Positions 42,601-53,034 of a DNA stretch of 64,000 nucleotides are shown piece after piece. The DNA is taken from contig NC_087079.1 in the NCBI RefSeq assembly GCF_026151205.1, positions 8,730,635 to 8,794,634 on the forward strand, read 5' to 3'. The DNA comes from Bolinopsis microptera (lineage: Eukaryota; Ctenophora; Tentaculata; Lobata; Bolinopsidae). Position 1 is the first letter of the stretch. Every line of letters begins with the position of its first letter. The notes under the pieces were generated by a model. That model did not search any database. It saw only the letters and a program-made list of their open reading frames with translations, and had not been told where the DNA came from. Position numbers and translations under genes: made by a program.

Positions 42601-45600
42601 GGAACTCACGTGATATAAACAAGAACACAAGCTCCAATGTTGAACTCCGATAAATCAACTGTACTGAGCGGTACCTCGAGTTGAGGAATTTTAACCTGTC
42701 GTAATATCTGTGGTCAACTTCAATGCAAACAAAAACAGAAGAAATTTCCATCAACAATATATAATAGTAGGATGTATCATCTATGAATCATGCCAATCTA
42801 AAGCGCTGTTAATAATCGTTTTCTACTCTAGCAAGATTAGAAACTGTTCTGGGTCTTCCCACGATTTAAAAAATAATTATAACCTTATCCCTAAGTTCTT
42901 GTCCGAGCGTCTGTAACATACTGATGAGAAGGTTTGACAGGACTTTATGACCTCTTGGCCCTTCCAAACTAGCTTGTAAGATAAGATCTGCCGGACAGAT
43001 AATTTAAATTTTGTACGAAAGTATGAAATGAAATGAAACGATCAGTGGGGGGGGGGGGGTCAGTGCCAAATTACTCAGCAATCAAAAAGTGCATCAACAT
43101 ACCATAATTATAGTTGAGATCATCTTCAGGCTGAGTGAAGATATGTTTAAAGAAATGAATAGCATCTGCAACGAGCGCTAACTTAGGGAAGGCTTCGGGT
43201 GAAATGCCCGATGGTAAATCTACTGGGATGTAGGGTGGTAGCTCCTTGCTGTCATCCAGTGACAGATCATCTATTATTATCTGAAATTGTATAAGGTTTA
43301 TAGTACACGATTATGACACCGTGGATGCGGACTAATTCAATTGAATGGAGATCTCGCCATGGAACAAGTAACATATATACATTATACAATATATGCAATA
43401 TTTGGAACGGAAAATTATCTCTATAGTATACATACATGTTATAACATTTATGTATACTGTATAGATTTCTATTTTCTTGAGTCAACTAGCCTATCATGCT
43501 ACGATATAATAAAAGCATCTCACCCTCTCTAGAGCCTGTTGAGCGAGTCTTGCTTGCCTCGCTGCTTCACGCTCTGCCTCTCTCTGTCTCATCCTCTCCT
43601 CCTTCAACCGCTGCTGCTCTGCCATCTTCTCTTCTCTCTTTTTCTGAAGACCTGCTATTCTCAACTCTTCTTTCTCTCGGATATACTTCTCCCGTTCTTC
43701 AAGTGTCATCTTCGTTCTGTTTGAAAATTATTCTTGATCAACTAGCGCAAAAACAGATGAAGGAAAGAAAAAGTGAATGAACACCTCGAGTTCTAAGTAG
43801 ATATTCTGGTGAATAATATTCGATGTAACTGAAACTCTTTTTATTATCTCCACTTACAGCCTCTCCCTCTCTAGAAGCTTCTCCCTCTTTTCTAACAGCA
43901 ACGACTTGACAGGCGTAGCAAATGGGAGTTTCTCTGATACATTGCTGGTCATGGACTTAGCGAGATCGTTCACTATTAGGGACCTTCTGTAGCCGTTATC
44001 TTCAGCTTCAATTCTGAAGAAAAATTTTGGTTATCATTATGGATCGAATTATCTTGATGTTTAAGCCGGAAAGATATTATCATAATTACATTTTGTAGAC
44101 TAGGAACAGGTCGAGCTCAAGGTTTGGGAACGGTTTATATCGTGTAAGGGGTGACAATTTCCAGGACCCAGGGTCCCAGTCCCTTGTGAAAGTCATCGTT
44201 TGCTCGACCGCATGATAGAAATCTTTATACTCTACCAAAGCGAACCGGAAACGATCCATGTATGACGCATGTAGAAGCTGGAGAATAAATTTCGTTTATT
44301 TCATCACGTACGCAAACTTACATTTCTCTGATCGTAGAGGATATGGAATTTCTGTTAGTGTAGCTGAGAAGAGACGACTGCTTCATTCCTCCTTTTGTGG
44401 GAGTAGATGCGTTAGCACCCTGAAAAATATTCATATGTTATTTCCGCCTTGCCGCTAGGTACAATAACTGAAATGATCCGTGAATAGTTGGTTATCTACC
44501 ATTTGTTTTGTAAAATTCAAACCCCGGGAAAGTCTCATTGCGCGGCGCCCGCCTAAAATAAATGGCCTCTTTCACAAGACCCTCTTACATGAAGATTAAA
44601 ATGGGTGCCCGCGTTTACGCCTCTTCCGCAAACATCGACAAACGTAAACACTGAAATCTCTAACCATTTCATTTACCTCGCGCGCTACGTTTATTTCTTG
44701 AATGCTGCAAAGAGTGCGACTGAATTGCCCGCCCAGCAACAAACATGATGGTTTACAGGAATTCGTGCGAGGCACACTATTGTCAGTATGGCCAGAAGAA
44801 CGAGAAGCCGGGTGGGATGATTTATGCGCAAGACTTGGGCCTTACTAAGTTGAGCTTTTCGGAGAGATGGGTCAGAATATTGAAATTGGAAGGTTTAAAT
44901 TAGAAAATTTAAACTCTTTGTACTTGTAGGGAAAATATTTGAAATGGGTTACAGTACCTTTGGTGCGATCTGATCCTTGTACTTTTCCACCAACGTCTTC
45001 ACTTTATTTGTGAATTCTCTGATTTCCAAGTTTTCCACACGTTTCTTCTTCCTTTCTTTCTTCTGTTCTTCGGTGAGTGGAGCTTTCTTTGGCTTTTCAG
45101 TTGAACCAGGGGTTTTATTCTTCTTATCGCTCGAGTTATTAGGCGAGTCGCTGTCTGATATTATCGTTACTATCTCTTCTATTATCTGAAAAGTTACATG
45201 TTTATTTTTCGAAGGGAACCGCTGATAAAATTGGACTCCACGAAAGAGGCATTTTGCTTGAAATTGTATATACAAAATTTACGATTCCACTTACTGCATA
45301 GGGTGATTTCTTTGGAGAAGATTTGACGGGGGAAGATTTATTGGGAGTTTTGGACGGGACTTCTTTCCAGGTGGTAACAAGTCTGCCATCTTCACCAACA
45401 GAATGTATCTTTATCATCTTCGGGGCTAAATTTATTTGTTTTATTAGCTTAATTTGAATTATGCCCCGTATTGCCTAATCTGTATTTATCGTTTGCATAA
45501 TCTAAACAGCATTACCTATTAGGAATTTCAGCCATCATAATTAATAAACAAGGCAAAACACGTAAGGTTACTGTAATAACTCCAGCAACAATTTTGGTAT

Positions 45601-47189
45601 AATAATAACCACCTCACCCAGTCTGCTGTCTCACAGTGTCGCAAAGTAAATGTTTACTGCTTCGACATTAAAATGTAAATGTTGTCAAGATATGAAAATA
45701 AGGAAAACATATTGATATTTAGGAGGGATTTATTTCAAATTCAGAGAAGCTTAAAATAGAGATAAGCACAAACCTGTAGTAGGTTTTGAAGTGGAAGGAG
45801 TTTTAGGTGAAGGTTTACTTTTACTTGCACTGCCGCTCCCCTTTGAGTTAATAATCTTCGGTCCTGACTTTTTACTGCTTTTGTTTTTGACCTAAGAAGA
45901 TATATTATGTTTTACACTACATTTAACTGCCATAAACTTTCATGAAACCAGTAAAATGGCCACGTTTTCATAAAAACTCACAATGAAAAAATTTGACAAT
46001 ATTTGTGGAACTGGTAACGGCTGTAAACTTACATTACTAGGGGTTCTCAAAACAGATGTGATGGTAGCGAACTTATGGGGGATATTATATTTCACCAGCA
46101 TGTCTTTCTTTACATTGAACATGTTTGATTGTTTGTTAGTGTGCTCACGTATAAACATCTTTATCAGTTCTTTACTTGGCATCTGTAATATTCTCCTGAA
46201 AGAAAAAAGTTCGCATCAAATAATAATTTTAATTGATAGTTGATTAAATATTCCCAAAAAATTATACGTGCCTGCTGTCAAAAAACGAGATAAAGCAGCA
46301 TGATTTGATCATCCAAGAAGGTGATAACTTAACTCACTCTAATTTATGGTGAGGAATATGATTAAGTTGTTCCCCTGTACCCAGTAACATTATTTTGTAA
46401 CTGTACATGTCCTCGTCCCCCTCCTCAGCATCAAGAGATGTGATGCACTCCATTATCTTACCCGTCCTGAAGAAATTATAAATAGTAGTTTGTTTATCTA
46501 TTGTATCAAAGCTTGCTACAAATGTAAGAATTGACGTCAAGTCATTAACAATAAGCTAACTCAATATTAGAGTTGAAATTAACCAACAATTTTAAGGCAA
46601 CTTTAACTGTAACCTACTTATGTTCCTCTCCCACCGTCGCTTTCACTATCTCTCCAGTCACACAGTGACTTTTATACTGATTAGTAAGGGTAGTTGCCAT
46701 CCAGTCTAAGTTTTTCTGGGAGTGATGAGCCAGCAACAGGGTTGGTTTCTCCAGAACCACTGGAAACTTCTCCAGCTTCTTTCGGGCAGATTCTTCAGCT
46801 TCAAGCGCTTCTTCGAGGGTGAGGTTAGATTTGCCTGTTAGTGAGCATGACCATACTTCTTTGGTGTATAGTTGTGCTTTTGCAATGTATTCTCTGTGTT
46901 TATTTTAAGGATATTTCGCTTGAATTTTGGATCAGTTAAATTTGCGGCTGTTAATAATTCAATTAATATTTCTTTCATCTCAACTTTATGATCATGGAAG
47001 ATGTAAAAGTTCAGATGCCAAACAAGCAACCAAATATTCAATACTAATTTCAGTTAACTTCATATCAAAAGGATACTCGTATGTCTTGAAGACTTCTTTA
47101 GTAGCTCGGATGTGAAAGACCTCATCGTCATCTTTTAGGTCCTGAGGTACTGAACGAAACTGATATGGTGCCTTGTGCAACAGGGGCAT
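27674..47189 (-). CDS. BAZ1B: BAZ1B/WSTF-type bromodomain and PHD protein, 33 coding exons, complete
   Basis: Exons in transcript order: 47189-47077, 46893-46618, 46466-46338, 46195-46033, 45891-45774, 45425-45295, 45185-44958, 44419-44322, 44013-43858, 43716-43524, 43280-43103, 42987-42884, 42695-42610, 42410-42216, 40650-40472, 40295-40190, 40037-39944, 39711-39601, 39486-39371, 39200-38893, 34333-34197, 34021-33917, 33740-33636, 33527-33426, 33151-33024, 29904-29835, 29686-29574, 29373-29259, 29057-28873, 28716-28578, 28391-28315, 28159-27991, 27790-27674. Phases agree throughout: 1,547 aa (human BAZ1B 1,483). Domains: WAC from [11 protein letters not shown] to about 130 ([13 protein letters not shown]), DDT about 560-630, WHIM from [11 protein letters not shown] to [11 protein letters not shown] and SLNKRGVRE, three PHD fingers (about 1109-1155, 1187-1228, 1246-1292), an acidic/basic linker, bromodomain about 1430-1530 ([19 protein letters not shown]). 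Vertebrate BAZ1B pairs with SMARCA5/ISWI in the WICH remodeller; its N-terminus phosphorylates H2A.X Tyr142. The WAC-PHD linker ([15 protein letters not shown]) is closer to BAZ1B than BAZ1A. The least secure splice choice is the 28159 acceptor, fixed by phase. Confidence 0.9.
30465..30902 (-). pseudogene. C-terminal part of a FLYWCH/MULE transposon protein
   Basis: 145 codons. The centre ([20 protein letters not shown], then [14 protein letters not shown]) is the tail of FLYWCH/MULE proteins, followed by a basic stretch ([10 protein letters not shown]) and an acidic end. No MULE catalytic domain precedes it. The start is arbitrary. It is part of the rearranged element 30000-32955. Confidence 0.6.
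31150..31606. mobile_element. MITE, 457 bp, GGGAGCGTTCACATAT inverted ends, ATA duplication
   Basis: The left end GGGAGCGTTCACATAT (31150-31165) is the reverse complement of the right end ATATGTGAACGCTCCC (31591-31606). ATA lies directly outside both (31147-31149 and 31607-31609). It contains an 18-base poly-C tract (31229-31246) and no coding frame. It is nested in the FLYWCH element region and so inserted later. Confidence 0.8.
32148..32870 (+). pseudogene. FLYWCH zinc-finger ORF fused by deletion to the transposon C-terminus
   Basis: The first about 100 codons carry a FLYWCH-type WRC...CRGRL...HNHDAD pattern and the following R[11 protein letters not shown] segment. From about 32745 the homologous reading continues in another frame ([29 protein letters not shown]). 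The catalytic domain normally between the two is absent, and a frame change separates them. Confidence 0.65.
33257..33385. mobile_element. PIF/Harbinger-like MITE, 129 bp, TTA target duplication
   Basis: Left end GGAGTCGTTCACTTATTACG and right end (reversed) GGGGTCGTTAACATATAACG form imperfect terminal inverted repeats. TTA flanks both ends (33254-33256 and 33386-33388), the three-base TWA duplication expected of PIF/Harbinger elements. It lies in the BAZ1B intron between the first and second PHD fingers. Confidence 0.75.
34895..35800 (-). mobile_element. Non-LTR retrotransposon ORF1 remnant with a frameshift
   Basis: Two overlapping minus-strand frames read as one protein across a single-base frame change near 35490. 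The first part has [20 protein letters not shown], then in the next frame [13 protein letters not shown] and [10 protein letters not shown], a PHD-like zinc-binding pattern seen in some retrotransposon ORF1 proteins. The second part has a cysteine/histidine-rich tail ([38 protein letters not shown]). No reverse transcriptase follows. It lies in BAZ1B intron 20. The clade is not assigned. Confidence 0.55.
36022..36040. repeat. Poly-C tract, 19 bases
   Basis: Uninterrupted C run between the ORF1 remnant and the MFS-like gene; element ends around it were not found. Confidence 0.9.
36288..38100 (+). pseudogene. Major-facilitator-type transporter gene nested in BAZ1B intron 20, interrupted
   Basis: The frame from 36288 starts [12 protein letters not shown] and contains a first hydrophobic helix ([18 protein letters not shown]). 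A second block (about 36610-36749, ending at a GTAAGT donor) reads [20 protein letters not shown] and joins in phase to an exon from 36902 ([33 protein letters not shown]). A one-base frame change near 37100 is needed to continue into the long frame ending at 38100 ([19 protein letters not shown], then several helices, [20 protein letters not shown]). The helix pattern and an internal acidic loop fit a 12-helix MFS transporter. SLC18B1-like carriers are my best guess but not secure. No acceptor AG is visible before the second block, and an in-frame TAA lies four codons upstream of its ATG. A decayed gene, or sequencing errors in a live one, are both possible. Confidence 0.5.
38321..38366. repeat. 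Inverted repeat, 21-bp arms with a 4-base loop
   Basis: TACTGTTATTATGGGCCATC(T) pairs with (A)GATGGCCCCTAATAACAGTA with one mismatch around the loop AAGT. It abuts the 12-bp minisatellite that starts at 38367. Confidence 0.85.
38367..38892. repeat. 12-bp minisatellite (GTACTTAGTTTT)n beginning at a BAZ1B splice donor
   Basis: About 43 units, with a few TACA to TAAA variants and one short unit near 38775. On the minus strand the first unit starts exactly at the GT of the exon ending at 38893 (CCAG then GTACTTAG). The long open frames across it on both strands are repeat artefacts. Confidence 0.92.
41127..41880 (+). pseudogene. Myb/SANT-like transposon protein fragments in a BAZ1B intron
   Basis: A short frame at 41127-41237 begins [20 protein letters not shown] and continues with [14 protein letters not shown] before a stop. 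This resembles the N-terminal Myb/SANT-like DNA-binding segment of Harbinger-associated and related proteins. Parts recur downstream (CACGGTGAGCTCCAGCT at about 41231 and 41369; a second [10 protein letters not shown]-like piece at about 41645). The copy is broken and partly duplicated, with no transposase. It lies between the exons at 42216 and 40650. Confidence 0.4.
43047..43059. repeat. Poly-G tract, 13 bases
   Basis: In the BAZ1B intron between the exons at 43103 and 42987. Confidence 0.85.
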
Positions 47190-47925
47190 CTTCCTAAAAG
47201 TTTGGTTATACATTAAATGAATTTGATGACAAATCAGGAGTATGACAAGAATCGTTTAATATAGAAATTGAAATCAAAATTGAGAGCAGCACCATACTTT
47301 GAAGAAACTTCACAAACTTGTTGGCTGCGATTTGGAAAATGTAATGTATTTTGAAGGACAAACTGTCGTGATATGAAAACAATAAAATCACTGCCATCTT
47401 GTTATAACTTATAACATATAATTGCATAACCATTTAGAATTATTAATCTTTCAATGTTAATCAAATTCTTTAAAATTATGCTTTTAAGATAGAATAGAGC
47501 ATCAAAGTAGATGATTTAGAAATAATAACTGTAATATGAATATTCAAGTTTAGTAGCTAAATCATGAAACACAAAGATAAGACTTGTACATTTCACCGAG
47601 GTCATTACGTTGGCTGCAGCATGCAAGCCATGTACCAGTTGCACATTTAACTCTTTTAAGTCAAAATATTTTTAGACCATTCAGGATACAAATTTTTTAA
47701 AGCAGACATATAATCTGTTATCTACTACCAATAATTGTTTCAATCGCTTGATATTCATTGAAAGCGTCAAATTAACTCAACAATGGACAATAACAGTTGG
47801 TTTTTATCATGGGATCAAACAATCCAGTGAGTTCATTTTGTTAAGTAGGATGGAAAATGACATGCTCTTAAAAACAAATTAAACATCATAAAGAGTCAAT
47901 CTATCAGGGGTCAATTAATTTCCCT
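47190..47925. other. Spacer between SMC1 3' end and BAZ1B 5' end
   Basis: About 740 bp separate the SMC1 stop codon from the BAZ1B ATG, both on the minus strand. An AG acceptor-like site five bases upstream of the BAZ1B ATG allows a 5' untranslated exon here. No other gene was seen. Confidence 0.4.
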
Positions 47926-50900
47926 TCAAATTACTTCCTCCTCCTCCTCGTCATCACGTGCAGGGTTTTCAGCATATTTGGAGAGGTCGAGTGAGAGAGT
48001 TTTACTGACAATACAGTTGTCCTCTTCCGGATAAATTCCAATCAAGCAGTCAGATTTTGTGTAAAATTCCTCCTTTAAGGAGATGATGATGCACTGTGTA
48101 TCTTCTTCGGTCTGCTTTCTAATGTACCTAGCTACTCTATTGATATTTGTATTGTCAAGTGCAGCATCAATCTCATCAAGAACAAAGAATGGTGATGGTT
48201 GATAACTGTGGATTGCAAACAGTAAGGCAAGAGCTGCTACCGTTTTCTCTCCACCAGAAAGATTGTCCATAGGTCTGAATCTCTTTCCGGGTGCTACACA
48301 ATTGTAACTGATTCCATCGAGGTAGGGTTCCTCAGGATTTTCAGGACCTAAGAATGCTTGGGCACTTGGACTGTTGGCCAAATGCTTGTAGATTTCATCT
48401 ATTTTGGCTGATACATGCTCAAATGCATCCATAAATCTGTCGAAACGTTTCTTTTGGACAGCTTCAAAATCATTCTTTGCCTTTTTGGCCTTCTTCCTCG
48501 CTACCTCAAATTCGTTTGTCGTTTCCTGAAAAATTAATACTTGTATCAGCTAATCATAATTGTACATAGGGTGGCAAAATCAGATAGTGTGCTCTAATAT
48601 TTTGTAGGCCAGGTTTCGATTCAAATTTTATGTAATCAAAGAAGGAGCAACCTGTATTGAATTTGACATTTGATCTCACTGCTAAAGGATAAAAGTATTG
48701 TGTTAGCACATATTTGTTTTTCAAATTGCAGAATACGATACGAGTATTAAAATATTTAAACCAAGATCCATCAATGAAATTGTGATTGATGTTTTTACCT
48801 GTAACTTTTCTTTGACGGTATCAAGTTTTTCCACAGCCTTCATATTTGGTGCAGTAATACGTTGTAAGGTGTTCAGCATACTCTCAATTTTCTTCTCAAA
48901 CTTCTCCAGTTCATGCTCTATCTCCTTAGAATCAACAAAATCCTTGAGATCAGTGTCTAACCCAGAGTATTCCAAAATAATTTTAGATTCCTTTTCATAT
49001 ATCTTGGAAGCAGCTTGACTTGTTAAACTATCAATTTCAGTTGATGTACCCAATGACTCACTGTCTTGCTCTGATGTCTGTGTTCCAGTAGGATTCTGGA
49101 TATCATCCATGCTTCCTTGTTTGAGAGGAAGCTTGATATCTTGAAGTTTACAAGATTTTAACAAACCATGGCGCTCTGCTCTTTTCTGCTCAAGATTAAC
49201 CTCTTGAGTGTTTACAAGCTTCTGAACCTTCGTTATCTCCTTTATGTGATCACTGAGTATCTTCTTTATCTCTTTCAACTCGATCTCTGTTTCTTCACAT
49301 TCACCTTTGAAATTCTCTCTCTCTTCAATAGCTTCAGTTAAAGCTGTTTGGGTTCGCTCAATCGATTCTAGCTGTACTTTCTCTTCATCCTCAAGTTCTG
49401 CTAATCCAGCTTCATCAGCAATAAGCTGATCTTCATATTTCTTAACTTGCCCTTTGGTATTCCTCCTCTTCTCAAAGTCAAGCTGAGATTGAAGCTTAGA
49501 TTGGTGATTTGCAAACTCCAGTCGTTTCTTTGCCTTCTCCTGTTGCTTAGATAGCTGTTTCTCTTCATATTGCCTTATGTTGTCAATGCCAAGGTTTTTG
49601 CAGAAATCTTTAAACACTTTATCCTCAACAACATTCAATTTGTCTTGATTCTCATCGATTTTAAGTGAACGGTCATCAATTTGCTTTTCTAGATTTTCCA
49701 GCACTGGTCTTACATCTTCCAGTTCATTTTCAATAGTAGCAGCCTCTTTATTGTATTCTGCCATAGTCTGATCAATGGAACTATCTCTGTCACGCTTAGA
49801 GTACTTCAATCTAGTTTCAAGACCATTAATCTGGGATGTCAAGTTATTGAGCTCAGGTTCTTTTCTTCTAGTGATGTTGAGTTCTTTCAGCTCCTCAAGA
49901 TATCTGTCTCTGGATCTCTTAAGACCATCAACTGCTTTCTCGTCCCATCTTTTAGCTTTTCTCTTGATGTCAGAGGCACCTCCAGAGATAATACCTGATT
50001 TGCTGAACAAAGTTCCATCAAGAGCAACAGCTTTGTGGCGCTCAGTTCCACTGAAACACAGTTTCCGGGCCTCTTCCATTGTATCACACACCAGTGAGTT
50101 ACCACAAGCATATTGAAGTGCTTTCTTGATTTGGGGAGGATCGTATCTTATAACATCAATCACAAGTTTAGCTGAACCACCAAGATTTCTAAGTTTTTCG
50201 TTTGTGGGCTTAACTTGAATAGTATCAAGGGGAATGAAAGTGGACGGTTCAGACCTTTGCTCTTTCATGTACTGGATACAATCTCTACCACACTGTTCAG
50301 AGTCAACCACAATGGCATCCATGTTCTTTCCAAGAACCTTAGTAATAGCTATCTGGTATCTCCTATGTACTGGCTCACAAAGATCAATAAGTCTGCCATG
50401 AACACCTGGAAACAGTCTCTTCATGCTTTCTAGTGTTTCAGCTCTACGCTGATTTCTAGCACTCTCGTGCTTATCAACCTTAGCATCTCTCAATTCTGAC
50501 TGAACACCTTCCAAACTTGATTGTATCTCTGAGTGTCTGGTGTTAGCAATACGGATCTCGGCTGCTAGCTTGTCTTTATCCAACTTCAGTTTATTTACAG
50601 TCTGGCTGTTCTGGTTAATATACTGTTCAAGTTTCGATATTCTTTCCTCAAGTTGTCCTTTTTGTTCATTGAGCTGGACTTGACGAGACTCCAAATCAGT
50701 TCGCTTTTGCTGTGTCTGCTCCAATGCCTCCTCATCACTTTGTTGCTGCCTCTTAATCTTGGTCAAAGTTTGTCTCAAAGAAGTGGTTTGTTGACTAGCA
50801 CTTTCTTTCAGAGTGTTGTACTCCTGCATTTGTGTATCTTCCAGCTCTATCTCCTGTGATTCTTGGTTATCCTCTTCGTAAGCTTCTATCATTGACTGAA

Positions 50901-51927
50901 CCTCAGCCAATTCTTTTTCTAGATCAGCTACAACAATTTGATGATTCTCATTGGCCATCTCAGCTTTTGTTATCTGCTTTTTGGTGTTGTCCACTTTCTT
51001 CTGCAAATGTGCAACTTTCTCTTTGGTCTTTATGTACTTTGGTCTTTTGAGGTTCAATTCTACTTCTTTAGTTTTGACATTCTTTTCCAAAACTTGTTGC
51101 TCACGCTGTATTTTTGCTATTTCGGATTTCTTGTTCTTCAACTGCCCTTCTACTTTATCTTTCCTCCTATTTTCTGACAGAAGCTGTTTGTTTATGGATG
51201 CTAGTTCATCTTTCAAACCATTTATCTTTCTGTCAGTGTGAAACAGTTTGAACAATTGAAACTCAAGTCTAGTATCATTCAAATCCTTAGTCAGATTTTG
51301 GAATTTGTCAGCTTCTTCTTTCTCTGCTCTTGCTTCCCGCTTTTCAGCTGCAATTCCTTTTCTCTTGTGGTAAGAAAAGTTTGTGTCTTCCTGAGCCTTG
51401 TTCATATCGTCTTTGAGCCTGTCATATTCTTCCTTAAGCTCATCAGACCTACTTATTTGCTCAAATAAGTCTGTTCTCTCTTTAGGAGTTTTCATGGCTA
51501 TGGATTCAACTGCACCTTGGAAAACAAGGAAATTCTTTGCTTTGATAAGAATTCCCAGAGTTTCTAGTTTAGCTTGGTATTCTTGAGGACTCAAGACCTT
51601 GCCGTCAATTCTATACTCAGAACCGTTACCAATGATGGTCCTAGTAAAATGAATCTCATCACCATTTGACTCTTGATAAACAGCTGTAACATAAGCTCGA
51701 TTAGCAGCTGCCTTTCCAACAACAGCACCATGTATCAAGTCTTTCAGGGACCTTACTCTCAAGTTGGATGTTTTATCACCAAGCACAAAACTGATGGCAT
51801 CCATAAGATTACTTTTACCAGCTCCATTAGGACCAATTATAGCAGAGAACTTAGTGAATGGCCCAATCACTTGGTATCCTTTATAGGATTTGAAGTTTTC
51901 CAACTCCAGCCGTTGCAAGAACCCCAT
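47926..51927 (-). CDS. SMC1A: SMC1, cohesin ATPase subunit, 2 coding exons, complete
   Basis: Exons 51927-48799 and 48525-47926 join in phase 0 to 1,242 aa (human SMC1A 1,233). The start is [20 protein letters not shown], seven bases inside an AG acceptor, so an untranslated 5' exon probably exists. Walker A is GPNGAGKSN at residues 32-40. Two long coiled coils flank the hinge (about 510-660: [34 protein letters not shown]). The C-terminal head has the ABC signature [16 protein letters not shown], Walker [14 protein letters not shown] and the D-loop. The protein ends in an acidic tail (DDEEEEEV). SMC1 pairs with SMC3 and RAD21 in the cohesin ring, which holds sister chromatids together and shapes loops. 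Conservation is high throughout, and no ATPase residue appears lost. Having a single coding intron contrasts sharply with the 32 introns of its neighbour BAZ1B. Confidence 0.98.
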
Positions 51928-52272
51928 CCTATTCCTGTAAAATAAATAATTTGTTAGTTGACTTGAAATTGAAGTTATATTTAACATAATAAGACAATAT
52001 TAAAAAATAACACATACATAAATCGTCACAATAAGGGCTTTACTTGAGAAATCAAGGGACCCGATAAATGGAAGCAATTGAAAGAGGCTTGAATGTTTCT
52101 AAAATTATTTATTTAATCAAACATTGCCAAATTGATTTGATTGAGACGGGGACCAAGGTGATTAATAGGATGATTTGGATGAAGTAGCCAAATTTACAGA
52201 CAGTGTAACGGAAAATCATTCAAACAAACATACATCAAAAATATATCAAAAACTAAATCAGTAAGCTGTATT

Positions 52273-53034
52273 TCAATCTAACTCCTCGCTCAGGTCATCT
52301 TGAATTTCTGGTCTACTATGTTTCTTATCATAAACATCTCTCTGAAATCCTTTAGCTATTATATAGTGTTCTTTTGATGATTTCCTTGAAGCATCTGGCT
52401 TAAATCTTTTAACTCGTTTAAAATAGAATTGGAGAAGCTTTATGAATTCGGGTTCATGAGGGCCATTGTAAATTTTCATGACAACTGATCCTCTATCTTC
52501 TAAATGAATAAAGCAAAATTTAAGAACATGAGAACATAGTTTTAATGAATTTATGTGATCAAAAGAGTTTTCACCAGAGACATTGTGTAACATGTCGCTC
52601 AACACCAACTGGGGTTTATTTTCTCCCCACATTTCTTCCAAAGCTTTGTTTATAACAGTTGTGTTTTCAACACTGGTCTTTGGAAGATGAATAGTTCCAG
52701 GAACAGGTTCAAAGTCAAGTAAATCTATCGACAACACAGGAATTGTAGAAGGTTCTTTTCTAGCCAATTTGACTGCAATTTGTGACCATGAGCCTGGTGC
52801 TGCACCAAGGTCAACAACACGTTTCTTCCCTTTGAATAAACTAAATGATTCATTGATCTGTAAAAGTTTAAAAGCTGATCTGCAGCGATAACTTTCTGCT
52901 TTTGCTGCTTTAATGTAGACATCACTAGACTGTTGAGCATGCCAACGAGACAGTGGTCTTATCTGTGTTCTAAATGTGACTGGAAGCCATAATGATTGGC
53001 ATAGAGGCAGTAGCTGAGGATTCGATATCCTCAT
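52273..53034 (-). CDS. MRM2: Mitochondrial rRNA 2'-O-methyltransferase (FtsJ/RlmE family)
   Basis: A single 253-codon exon. An in-frame TAG lies just upstream of the ATG, so the start is secure if transcription begins nearby. The first 30 residues are rich in arginine and leucine without acidic residues (LPVTFRTQIRPLSRW), as expected of a mitochondrial presequence. The SAM-binding motif VVDLGAAPGSWSQIA lies at residues 73-87. The K-D-K-E catalytic tetrad of the family is visible: Lys56 (RSAFK), Asp147 (VLSDM), Lys187 (SVVMKIYNG) and Glu222 (SSKEHYIIAKGF). Human MRM2 (246 aa) methylates U1369 of mitochondrial 16S rRNA in the large-subunit A loop. The length and presequence favour MRM2 over the nuclear FTSJ1 and FTSJ3. 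It lies 345 bp upstream of SMC1 on the same strand. Confidence 0.93.
   Translation of the reverse strand: MRISNPQLLPLCQSLWLPVTFRTQIRPLSRWHAQQSSDVYIKAAKAESYRCRSAFKLLQINESFSLFKGKKRVVDLGAAPGSWSQIAVKLARKEPSTIPVLSIDLLDFEPVPGTIHLPKTSVENTTVINKALEEMWGENKPQLVLSDMLHNVSGENSFDHINSLKLCSHVLKFCFIHLEDRGSVVMKIYNGPHEPEFIKLLQFYFKRVKRFKPDASRKSSKEHYIIAKGFQRDVYDKKHSRPEIQDDLSEELD

Noticed and set aside
44100-44290. Minus-strand open frame reading [20 protein letters not shown] as a BAZ1B exon
   Set aside because: The phases do not fit: the exon ending at 44322 leaves two bases, and only the acceptor at 44013 restores the frame. Using this piece would also need a 44-base intron.
46838-47041. Minus-strand frame overlapping the BAZ1B WAC region
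   Set aside because: It is out of frame with the conserved WAC residues. The frame reading [13 protein letters not shown] joins correctly to exon 1 and has the spacing of human WAC domains.
49775-51945. Several plus-strand frames of 60-113 codons
   Set aside because: They lie antisense to the SMC1 coding exon and follow its codon structure; no independent motif.
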